NCBI GenBank assembly: GCA_021159405.1
Contig: JAGGRX010000161.1
Coordinates: 1 to 6,603, forward strand
Direction of reading: 5' to 3'
Length of the DNA stretch: 6,603 bases
Source of the DNA: Candidatus Bipolaricaulota bacterium
GTDB lineage: Bacteria; Bipolaricaulota; Bipolaricaulia; Bipolaricaulales; Bipolaricaulaceae
Both the position numbers and the translations under genes were made by a program. Under the pieces are notes generated by a model. That model saw only the letters and a program-made list of their open reading frames with translations, did no database searches and was not told where the DNA came from. How positions within the stretch are numbered: the first letter of the stretch is position 1; every line of letters starts with the position of its first letter. This document shows positions 1-5,196 of this stretch, piece by piece.

Positions 1-1123
1 CCCCAGCTTAGCCATCACCGTCCATTCAAAGACCGGCCCGATGTATCAATCACGGATCGAGGAGGTCGCCCGTGAGGTGCTCTCCCGATACGGAATTGCC
101 CAGGCAGAGGTGGAGATAAAAGAGCAAGGCGCCTACGACCACGTGATCGCAGCCCGCCTGGAGGGGGCGCTCCTGCGGGCCACCGGGGGAGGGGAGGTCT
201 TCCATCACCCCGTTCCCCTGCGAGGGGAGCGCAAGGCCAGCCCCCACGATCGATTGCGCCGCACGCGCCTTTACGTGCCGGGGAACAACGCCCGGCTCCT
301 TGCCTTCTGCGACACCTTCGACGCCGACTGTCTGCTGTTTGACCTGGAGGACGCCGTTCCCCCGGAGGAGAAGGACGCCGCCCGGTTCCTGGTACGGCGG
401 GTGCTTGCCACTATGGACTTCGGCGACACAGAGCTTTGGGTGAGGATAAATCCGCTGGATCGGGGTGGGGAGGAGGACCTCAAGGTTATTCTCGGAGGAA
501 GACCGCATGGGATCTGTCTTCCCAAAGCCGAGTCGCCGGTCCAGGTCACGGAGCTCGCCGGGATCCTCTATGAGCTTGAAGGCCGCTACGGCCTCCCCTG
601 GCGGGTGTGGATCATGCCCATCATCGAGTCCCCGCGGGGGGTGGCTGCCGCCTTCGAGGTCGCCCAGGCTTCAGAGCGGGTGGTGTGTCTTGCCTTCGGG
701 GCCGAGGATTACGTCCGCGAGGTGGGCTGTAGCCGGTCTTGGGAGGCGCTCCTTTGGGCCAGGTCCCAGCTTGTGGCCGCGGCCAAGGCTGCCGGGATTC
801 AGGCTTCAGACACGGTTTACCCGGACGTCGAAGACGAGGAGGGCCTGCGGGAGGAGACGCTCCGGGTCCGGGCCCTGGGGTTCGACGGCAAGGGGGTGAT
901 CCACCCCCTGCAGATCAGGCCGGTGCACGAGGCCTTCGCTCCCACGCCGGAGGAGCTTGCCTGGGCTAAAGGGGTCGTGCAGGCGGCCGAGGAGGCAAAG
1001 GCCAAAGGTCTAGGGGCGGTGGCCTACAAAGGGAAGATGGTGGATCGGCCGGTGCTGCGGCGGGCCGAGCGCGTCCTGGAGCTAGCCCGGCAGCTGGGGA
1101 TGGAGGTGAAGGATGCCGCGTAA
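1..1123 (+). CDS. citDE: Citrate (or citramalate) lyase, fused acyl carrier (gamma, CitD) and lyase (beta, CitE) subunits, 5'-partial
   Basis: The reading frame is open to the left edge (first full codon at base 2), so the start lies outside; the ATG at 41 is internal. Residues before and after that Met, through ALLRA at residues 43-47 (counted from base 41), match the CitD carrier fold: HSK then a YQSRIEEV helix, and the KEQGAYDHVIAARLEGAL block that mirrors the DDKGALDCILRARLEA region of CitD. Roughly 25-30 N-terminal residues are missing, including the Ser that carries the phosphoribosyl-dephospho-CoA arm. After a linker of about 25 residues, CitE begins near residue 73 (RRTRLYVPGNNA) and shows DLEDAV (101-106), VRIN (134-137), IIESPRG (194-200) and GAEDYVR (220-226). 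E196 and D223 are the expected Mg2+ ligands of this HpcH/CitE TIM-barrel family. GFDGK and IHPLQI (280-292) and GKMVD (331-335) are also typical. CitE cleaves the acyl-carrier thioester to oxaloacetate (or pyruvate) plus acetyl carrier. CitD and CitE are usually separate proteins, so the fusion is unusual. The gene overlaps citF by 11 nt. Family assignment is firm; the citrate versus citramalate substrate is open. Confidence 0.93.
   Translation, partial: PSLAITVHSKTGPMYQSRIEEVAREVLSRYGIAQAEVEIKEQGAYDHVIAARLEGALLRATGGGEVFHHPVPLRGERKASPHDRLRRTRLYVPGNNARLLAFCDTFDADCLLFDLEDAVPPEEKDAARFLVRRVLATMDFGDTELWVRINPLDRGGEEDLKVILGGRPHGICLPKAESPVQVTELAGILYELEGRYGLPWRVWIMPIIESPRGVAAAFEVAQASERVVCLAFGAEDYVREVGCSRSWEALLWARSQLVAAAKAAGIQASDTVYPDVEDEEGLREETLRVRALGFDGKGVIHPLQIRPVHEAFAPTPEELAWAKGVVQAAEEAKAKGLGAVAYKGKMVDRPVLRRAERVLELARQLGMEVKDAA
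1102..1109 (+). promoter_or_regulatory. Ribosome binding site for citF inside the citDE 3' end
   Basis: GGAGGTGA lies within the last codons of citDE, with the GGAGG core 6 nt before the ATG at 1113. This supports 1113 as the start and implies translational coupling through the 11-nt overlap. Confidence 0.8.
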
Positions 1124-2660
1124 CGCTGTGGGACGGGAGATTCCAGAGGAGATAGCGGGAAAGGCGCTGCGGCCGTTCCAAGGGGCATTCGCCACCGTGC
1201 CCCAGGGTCGGAAGGCCGCTGGCCCTTTAAAGACGATCCGGCCCGGCGCGAACAAGGTCGTCCCCAGCCTGGAGGAAGCCATCAAAAACTCCGGTCTCAA
1301 AAGCGGGATGACGATTTCCTTCCATCACTCCTTCCGGAACGGCGACCGCCTAGTCATGCAGGTGGTGGAGACGTGCGGGCGCCTTGGGATCGGGGACCTG
1401 CGCCTCTTCCCCACCGCCCTGTTTCCCTGCCATGAGGGCCTCATCCCCTACATCGAGCAAGGGGTGGTGACCCGGATTGAGGGCTCAATGAACGGGCCGG
1501 TGGGGGCGTTTGTCTCCCAGGGGGGGAAGCTCCGAGAGCCGGCGGTGCTCCGCTCCCATGGGGGCAGGTGGCGGGCAGTCGAATGCGGCGAGGTGAAGAT
1601 CGATGTGGCGTTCATCGCCGCCCCCTGCGCCGACCCCTACGGGAACGCCAACGGCCTCTGTGGCCCCAATGCCTGCGGCCCCATCTCCTTCATGGTGATC
1701 GACTCCTGGATGGCCGACCACGTGATCGTGGTCACCGATAATCTCGTGCCGTACCCGGCCATCCCCCCGGAGATCGAGCAGGGGTACGTGGACCAGGTGG
1801 CCCTGGTGGACCAGGTAGGGGATCCGGCCGGGATCGTGTCCGGCACCTTGAGGATCACCCGCTCCCCCACGCAACTTAAGATCGCGCGCCTCGCGGTGGA
1901 CGCCGTCAAGGCGGCTGGCCTGATCCGGGACGGGATGGGCTTTCAGGCTGGGGCCGGGGGGATCTCCCTTGCCGCCACGGACTTTTTGGCGCGGGAGATG
2001 AGGAAGGCCGGGGTCAAGGCGGCGTTCGCCATCGGCGGGGTCACCCGGTTCCTGGTGGACATGTTCCGGGAGGGACTGGTAGAAGTGATCCTGGACGGTC
2101 AGGCCTTCGACCCTGAATCCATCTCCTCCCTCCGGGAGGACGTGCGTCACCAGATCATCACCCCCGGCTTCTACGCCGATTACAACTCCCTGGGCTGCGC
2201 CACCTACATGCTGGACTTCGCCTTCCTTGGCGGGACAGAGGTGGACCTTGACTTCAACGTGAACGTGAACACCCACTCCGACGGCCAGCTCCTCCACGGG
2301 ATCGGGGGCCACCAGGACGTGGCGGCCGGGGCCAAGGTGACCTTGATCACCATCCCCACCATCCGGGGGAGGATCCCCACCATCCGGGAGCAGGTGACCA
2401 CGGTGACCACCCCCGGGGAGGTGGTGGACCTCATCGTCACCGAGCGGGGGATCGCGGTAAACCCCCGCCGACCGGACCTCAAGGAGGACCTGAAACGCGC
2501 CGGGCTTCCGGTGCGGGAGCTTTCGGAGATGAAGGCTGAGGCTGAGCGCCTGGTGGGGGAGGCCAAGCGCCCGGTCTTCGGCGACGAGCCCGTGGCCGTC
2601 ATCCAGTGGCGGGACGGCACGGTGATCGACATCGTACGTAAGGTGGAGGGGTGGCAATGA
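1113..2660 (+). CDS. citF: Citrate lyase alpha subunit (citrate:acetyl-ACP transferase, CoA-transferase family) or citramalate lyase equivalent
   Basis: The 515-residue protein matches CitF in length (about 510) and throughout its sequence. It exchanges the acetyl group on the carrier domain for the substrate acid, giving the citryl (or citramalyl) thioester that CitE cleaves. Recognisable blocks are the N-terminal signature AVGREIPEEI (5-14), TISFHHSFRNGD (67-78), AAPCADPYGNANG (169-181), GFQAGAGGISLA (276-287), an AIGG stretch (306-309), VNVNTHSDG (383-391), GIGGHQDVAAGAK (396-408) and the C-terminal VTERGIAVNPRR (442-453). These are the glycine-rich and conserved segments of the CitF fold. 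The ATG at 1113 has GGAGG 6 nt upstream and the protein begins where CitF normally does. The stop overlaps the next ATG as ATGA at 2657-2660, so the genes are probably translated together. No frameshift or missing segment is seen. The enzyme needs the prosthetic group made by CitG/CitX and acetylation by CitC, none of which is in the window. The substrate cannot be read from sequence alone; citramalate lyase uses the same three-subunit design. Confidence 0.95.
   Translation: MPRNAVGREIPEEIAGKALRPFQGAFATVPQGRKAAGPLKTIRPGANKVVPSLEEAIKNSGLKSGMTISFHHSFRNGDRLVMQVVETCGRLGIGDLRLFPTALFPCHEGLIPYIEQGVVTRIEGSMNGPVGAFVSQGGKLREPAVLRSHGGRWRAVECGEVKIDVAFIAAPCADPYGNANGLCGPNACGPISFMVIDSWMADHVIVVTDNLVPYPAIPPEIEQGYVDQVALVDQVGDPAGIVSGTLRITRSPTQLKIARLAVDAVKAAGLIRDGMGFQAGAGGISLAATDFLAREMRKAGVKAAFAIGGVTRFLVDMFREGLVEVILDGQAFDPESISSLREDVRHQIITPGFYADYNSLGCATYMLDFAFLGGTEVDLDFNVNVNTHSDGQLLHGIGGHQDVAAGAKVTLITIPTIRGRIPTIREQVTTVTTPGEVVDLIVTERGIAVNPRRPDLKEDLKRAGLPVRELSEMKAEAERLVGEAKRPVFGDEPVAVIQWRDGTVIDIVRKVEGWQ
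2645..2651 (+). promoter_or_regulatory. Ribosome binding site deciding the HD protein start
   Basis: GGAGGGG at the end of citF places its GGAGG core 7 nt before the ATG at 2657. The GTG at 2651 overlaps this site and is therefore an unlikely start. Confidence 0.75.
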
Positions 2661-3187
2661 GTGATGAAATTCGCATGGTGCTTCCCGAGGTAGACTGGAT
2701 AGAGGACGAGGGGCTGCGCGAGGCCGTGGTCCGTACCTATACCCGGGCTCTAAAGGAGGGCGGCTGGACCCCGGAGGACCTGACGCGGATGCCGTTCACC
2801 CTGGTCAAGGACACGGACATCTCCTACGCGGACCACGTGCGGGCGGTGACCCGCATCGCCCGGGCGGTGTATGACGTGTTTAAGGACCTGTTCGGGGGGC
2901 GGATCCGGCTGGACCGGGACGTGCTCCTCGCCGGGGCCCTGCTCCACGACGTGGGAAAGCTCGTGGAGATGGAGAAAAAGGATGACGGGTATCAGAAGTC
3001 CGCTGGGGGAAAGGTGTTAAGACACCCGTTCTCCGGGGTGGCCTTGGCAAGCCAAGAGGGACTCCCGCCTGAGGTACTGCACATCATCGCCGTCCATTCA
3101 AAAGAGGGGGATCCCTACCCCCGCACCCCGGAAGGCGTGATCGTTCACCACGCGGACTTCATCTGCTTCGAGACAGTGAGAGGGTAG
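2657..3187 (+). CDS. Small HD-domain protein (predicted metal-dependent phosphohydrolase)
   Basis: A 176-residue soluble protein with an HD-superfamily fold. Likely metal ligands are H60 (in SYADHVRAV), the H97-D98 pair (LLHDVGKL, 95-102) and D167 (VHHADF, 163-168); H123 (LRHPFSG), H147 (AVHSKEG) and H164-H165 are further conserved-looking histidines. HD proteins hydrolyse phosphate esters or nucleotides, or act as metal-binding regulators; the substrate here is unknown. I chose the ATG at 2657 because it overlaps the citF stop as ATGA and has GGAGG 7 nt upstream; an in-frame GTG at 2651 would add two residues but has no room for a binding site. No signal peptide or membrane segment is visible. 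Its place between the lyase genes and the hydro-lyase gene suggests a role in the same pathway. Hydrolysis of a nucleotide or CoA-type compound linked to the lyase prosthetic group is one idea, but it is speculation. HD family membership is confident; function is not. Confidence 0.85.
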   Translation: MSDEIRMVLPEVDWIEDEGLREAVVRTYTRALKEGGWTPEDLTRMPFTLVKDTDISYADHVRAVTRIARAVYDVFKDLFGGRIRLDRDVLLAGALLHDVGKLVEMEKKDDGYQKSAGGKVLRHPFSGVALASQEGLPPEVLHIIAVHSKEGDPYPRTPEGVIVHHADFICFETVRG

Positions 3188-3202
3188 TCACGCTGTGGTT
3201 TA

Positions 3203-3209
3203 GAGGGGG
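3203..3209 (+). promoter_or_regulatory. Ribosome binding site deciding the DUF6506-like start
   Basis: GAGGGGG ends 8 nt before the ATG at 3218. The upstream in-frame GTG codons at 3209 and 3212 overlap or abut this site, so the ATG is preferred. Confidence 0.65.
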
Positions 3210-3217
3210 TGGTGGTT

Positions 3218-3544
3218 ATGGCGTTTAAGGCCCTTTTCATCGCCCATGCGCCCGATGCGGAGGTCGACAAACACCGATGTGTCATCGAAACCCCCCATTA
3301 TTACAAGCTGTTCGTTGCGGTGGTCAGAGACCAGCGGGAGGCGCTGGAGGTATGTCGGAGGGCGGTTGCCGAAGAGGGCATCCATGCGGTTATCCTCTGC
3401 CCGGGGTTCACGCATAAGGAAGTGGCGGAGATATCGCAGGCGGTCGGAGAAGGCGTGGGCGTTTTCGTGGCCAGGGGGGATGGCCCAAGCCATAACGCCT
3501 CCCGGGAAGCCCGGAGAAGGGAGGGGTTGATAAGGGGAGGATGA
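3218..3544 (+). CDS. Small conserved protein resembling DUF6506, function unknown
   Basis: A 108-residue protein starting MAFKALFIAHAPDA. It reads as a compact alpha/beta domain: a beta strand (FKALFIAHA, 3-11) with a following APDAEVDKHR segment, a second strand (YKLFVAVV, 29-36), a helix (QREALEVCRRAVAEEG, 39-54), a strand (HAVILCPGF, 56-64), a helix (HKEVAEISQAVG, 66-77), then GVGVFVARGDGPS (79-91). CPGFTHKEVAEI and VARGDGP look like conserved family motifs; I associate them from memory with DUF6506, whose function is not known to me. The charged tail (about 92-108) looks disordered. The ATG at 3218 is chosen on its binding site and because MAFKALF begins the first strand; in-frame GTG codons at 3209 and 3212 are alternatives. 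It sits 30 nt after the HD gene and 59 nt before the hydro-lyase gene, clearly in the same operon. A ligand-sensing or accessory role in the pathway is only inferred from position. Confidence 0.8.
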   Translation: MAFKALFIAHAPDAEVDKHRCVIETPHYYKLFVAVVRDQREALEVCRRAVAEEGIHAVILCPGFTHKEVAEISQAVGEGVGVFVARGDGPSHNASREARRREGLIRGG

Positions 3545-3590
3545 GCCTTTTCCATGGCGGCCCGTGAAGCGAGGGTGGTGGATCTAATTT

Positions 3591-3598
3591 GGGGAGGG
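3591..3598 (+). promoter_or_regulatory. Ribosome binding site deciding the hydro-lyase start
   Basis: GGGGAGGG has its GGAGG core 6 nt before the ATG at 3604. The in-frame TTG at 3589 precedes the site, and an out-of-frame ATG at 3599 is too close to be used. Confidence 0.75.
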
Positions 3599-3603
3599 AT
3601 GAC

Positions 3604-4857
3604 ATGGGGAAGACGTTTGCGGAGAAGGTCCTGGCAAGGAAGGCCGGCCTGTCGGAAGCGGTGCCCGGCCAGATCGTGGAGGTGACGCCCGATCTTGGGA
3701 TGTCCCACGACAACACCGCCGCCATCCGTCGTATCTTTGCTAAGCTAGGGCTCGATCGAGTGAAGGAACCCGAAAGGTTCGTGGTGATCCTGGACCATGT
3801 GGTGCCAGCTGCCCAAGTCCAGTACGCAGAAAACCATAAGGATATCAGAGAATTCGTGCGCGAGCAGGGGATCCGATTCTACGATGTGGGCCGGGGGATT
3901 TGCCACCAGGTGGTGGTGGAGGAGGGCCTGGCCCGGCCAGGGGACCTGATCCTGGGGGCGGACTCCCATACCACCACCTACGGGGCCCTGGGAGCCTTCT
4001 CCGCCGGGATCGGCCGCTCGGAGATGGCGGCCCTTTGGGCCACCTCAAAGCTCTGGCTCAAGGTCCCCAGCACCATCCGGATCGAGCTTTACGGCAGGCT
4101 CCCCGAGCTGATTACGGCCAAGGATGTGATCCTATACCTGATTGGAAAGCTCGGCGCCGATGGGGCCCTGTACCGGTCGGTGGAGTTCGCCGGCCCCCTG
4201 GTGGAGGGGATGTCGATCTCAGAGCGTCTGGTCCTTTCAAACATGGCGGCCGAGATGGGGGCCAAAAACGGCTACATCGCCCCGGACGAAGTGACCTTCG
4301 AGTACCTCAAAGGCCGCGTTGAAGGAGATTACGAGCCCATCTACCCCGACCCCGACGCGAATTACGAGGAGGTCCTCAGGTTCGACCTCTCCGACCTCTC
4401 CCCCCAGGTGGCTTGCCCTCACACGGTGGATAACGTAGTCCCCATCGAGGAGGTGGCGGGGAAGCGCGTGGACCAGGTGCTCCTCGGCACCTGCACCGGT
4501 GGTCGCCTCGCGGATCTGCGTTTGGCTCTGGAGGTGATGGGGGGGCGTCCTGTGGCCGAGGGGGTGCGGATGCTGGTGCTTCCCGCCTCCCGGGAGGTTT
4601 ACGTTAAGGCGGCGGAAGAGGGCCTGCTCAAGAAATTTGCCGAGGCCGGAGCGCTGGTCCTGAACCCGGGGTGCGGGCCGTGCCTTGGGGCGCATCAGGG
4701 GGTGCTCGCGCCGGGGGAGGTTTGTCTTTCCACCTCAAACCGCAACTTTAAGGGCCGCATGGGCTCGCCCGAAGCCGAGATTTACCTTGCCTCCCCGGCC
4801 GTGGCCGGGGCCACCGCTGTGACCGGCGAAATCTGCGACCCCCGCTCGCTCAGCTGA
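3604..4857 (+). CDS. Aconitase/LeuC-family [4Fe-4S] hydro-lyase, large (catalytic) subunit
   Basis: The 417-residue protein has the length and layout of the short LeuC/homoaconitase large subunits that work with a separate small (LeuD-like) subunit. It begins MGKTFAEKVLARKAG, the usual start of this group. Motifs in order: MSHDNTA (33-39), DHVVPA (64-69), GICHQV (98-103), GADSHTTTYGALG (118-130) with GIGRSE, the cluster cysteines C297 (LGTCTGGR) and C357/C360 (NPGCGPCLG), then SNRNFKGRMG (378-387) and LASPAVAGA (395-403), where R380 and R385 are expected to bind substrate carboxylates. Such enzymes hydrate or dehydrate small di- or tricarboxylic acids: isopropylmalate, homocitrate, citrate, citramalate/mesaconate or dimethylmalate. 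Beside a CitDEF-type lyase, citramalate/mesaconate or citrate are the best guesses. Odd point: family members normally read CTN at the first cluster cysteine; here it is CTG. No small subunit follows; tRNA genes come next. I chose the ATG at 3604 on its binding site; a TTG at 3589 is in frame. The family call is firm; substrate is unresolved. Confidence 0.92.
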   Translation: MGKTFAEKVLARKAGLSEAVPGQIVEVTPDLGMSHDNTAAIRRIFAKLGLDRVKEPERFVVILDHVVPAAQVQYAENHKDIREFVREQGIRFYDVGRGICHQVVVEEGLARPGDLILGADSHTTTYGALGAFSAGIGRSEMAALWATSKLWLKVPSTIRIELYGRLPELITAKDVILYLIGKLGADGALYRSVEFAGPLVEGMSISERLVLSNMAAEMGAKNGYIAPDEVTFEYLKGRVEGDYEPIYPDPDANYEEVLRFDLSDLSPQVACPHTVDNVVPIEEVAGKRVDQVLLGTCTGGRLADLRLALEVMGGRPVAEGVRMLVLPASREVYVKAAEEGLLKKFAEAGALVLNPGCGPCLGAHQGVLAPGEVCLSTSNRNFKGRMGSPEAEIYLASPAVAGATAVTGEICDPRSLS

Positions 4858-4891
4858 ACGCAAGAGGGGACCTACTCAGGGATCGGACGCG

Positions 4892-4920
4892 TTGACCCCT
4901 CCTTGAGGCGTACCTATAAT
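4892..4920 (+). promoter_or_regulatory. Sigma70-type promoter for the tRNA-Cys/tRNA-Val unit
   Basis: A TTGACC -35 box (4892-4897) and a perfect TATAAT -10 box (4915-4920) are separated by exactly 17 bp. Transcription would begin near 4926-4928, only about 2-4 nt before the first base of tRNA-Cys at 4930. It is the strongest promoter seen in the window and separates the tRNA unit from the metabolic operon. Confidence 0.88.
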
Positions 4921-4929
4921 GAAGCGTCA

Positions 4930-5001
4930 GGCGGCGTAGCCAAGTGGCAAGGCGAGGGACTGCAAATCCCTTATTCCCCGGTTCGAATCCGGGCGCCGCC
5001 T
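4930..5001 (+). tRNA. tRNA-Cys (anticodon GCA)
   Basis: A complete 72-nt cloverleaf. The acceptor GGCGGCG (4930-4936) pairs fully with CGCCGCC (4994-5000). The D arm is GCC/GGC. The anticodon arm AGGGA/TCCCT carries the loop CTGCAAA with anticodon GCA at 4962-4964. A 5-nt variable loop is followed by the T arm CCCGG-TTCGAAT-CCGGG. The discriminator base is U (5001), the known identity base for cysteine tRNA. The genome does not encode CCA here (CAC follows), so a CCA-adding enzyme is required. The gene lies right behind its own promoter and 40 nt before tRNA-Val. Confidence 0.97.
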
Positions 5002-5007
5002 CACAAA

Positions 5008-5035
5008 ACCGGTTGACCGGTATACCGGTGCACCG
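5008..5035 (+). repeat. 8-bp tandem repeat built on palindrome ACCGGT, between the two tRNA genes
   Basis: ACCGGT occurs at 5008, 5016 and 5024 with an exact 8-bp period (units ACCGGTTG, ACCGGTAT, ACCGGTGC), followed by a partial fourth copy ACCG at 5032. Each unit is palindromic, and 5016-5029 is a perfect 14-bp palindrome. In the tRNA precursor this segment could fold as a hairpin and be trimmed away; in DNA it could be a binding site. No function is known to me. Confidence 0.7.
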
Positions 5036-5041
5036 AAGTTT

Positions 5042-5118
5042 GGGTGGTTAGCTCAGTCTGGTAGAGCGCATGCTTGACGTGCATGAGGTCGCAGGTTCGA
5101 GTCCTGCACCACCCACCA
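5042..5118 (+). tRNA. tRNA-Val (anticodon GAC)
   Basis: A complete 77-nt cloverleaf. The acceptor GGGTGGT (5042-5048) pairs with ACCACCC (5108-5114). The D arm is GCTC/GAGC. The anticodon arm CATGC/GCATG carries the loop TTGACGT with anticodon GAC at 5076-5078. A 5-nt variable loop AGGTC is followed by the T arm GCAGG-TTCGAGT-CCTGC. The discriminator is A, the usual one for valine, and CCA is encoded at 5116-5118, unlike the neighbouring tRNA-Cys. No separate promoter is visible in the 40-nt gap, so it is probably co-transcribed with tRNA-Cys. Confidence 0.97.
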
Positions 5119-5196
5119 GCTCGGGGGATCGGTCGACAAGCGCCGGGATAGCGGCCTCCACATCCGCCCCTCAAGGCCGGGCAATCCTGCGGGAGT

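Noticed and set aside
18..30. 13-nt identical stretch CCGTCCATTCAAA at 18-30 and 3090-3102, both in frame and encoding V-H-S-K
   Set aside because: The two proteins are unrelated (CitD and HD domain) and the match does not extend beyond the I-x-V-H-S-K codons; most likely coincidence.
1485..2657. Long antisense open frame (390 codons) opposite citF
   Set aside because: It is a shadow of a GC-rich coding gene: the translation is rich in His, Gly, Asp, Val and Pro with no recognisable domain, and citF on the other strand is certain.
3541..3567. Possible 8-codon leader peptide (ATGAGC...TGA) overlapping the DUF6506-like stop
   Set aside because: The GGAGG sequence directly abuts the ATG, leaving no spacing, and the peptide has no regulatory codon pattern.
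3583..3588. TCTAAT as a possible -10 box before the hydro-lyase gene
   Set aside because: No -35-like sequence lies 16-18 bp upstream, and the predicted transcript start would fall on the ribosome binding site.
4864..4901. GAGGGG/CCCCTC pairing as a terminator for the metabolic operon
   Set aside because: The loop is 26 nt, there is no T-run, and the right arm overlaps the tRNA promoter -35 box.
5013..5018. TTGACC between the tRNA genes as a -35 box for tRNA-Val
   Set aside because: At 16-18 bp downstream the sequence is not -10-like and already runs into the tRNA gene; the motif is part of the ACCGGT repeat.
5152..5179. CGGCCT/AGGCCG inverted repeat as a terminator between tRNA-Val and the convergent nuclease gene
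   Set aside because: The stem is only 6 bp with a 16-nt loop and there is no T-run on either strand.
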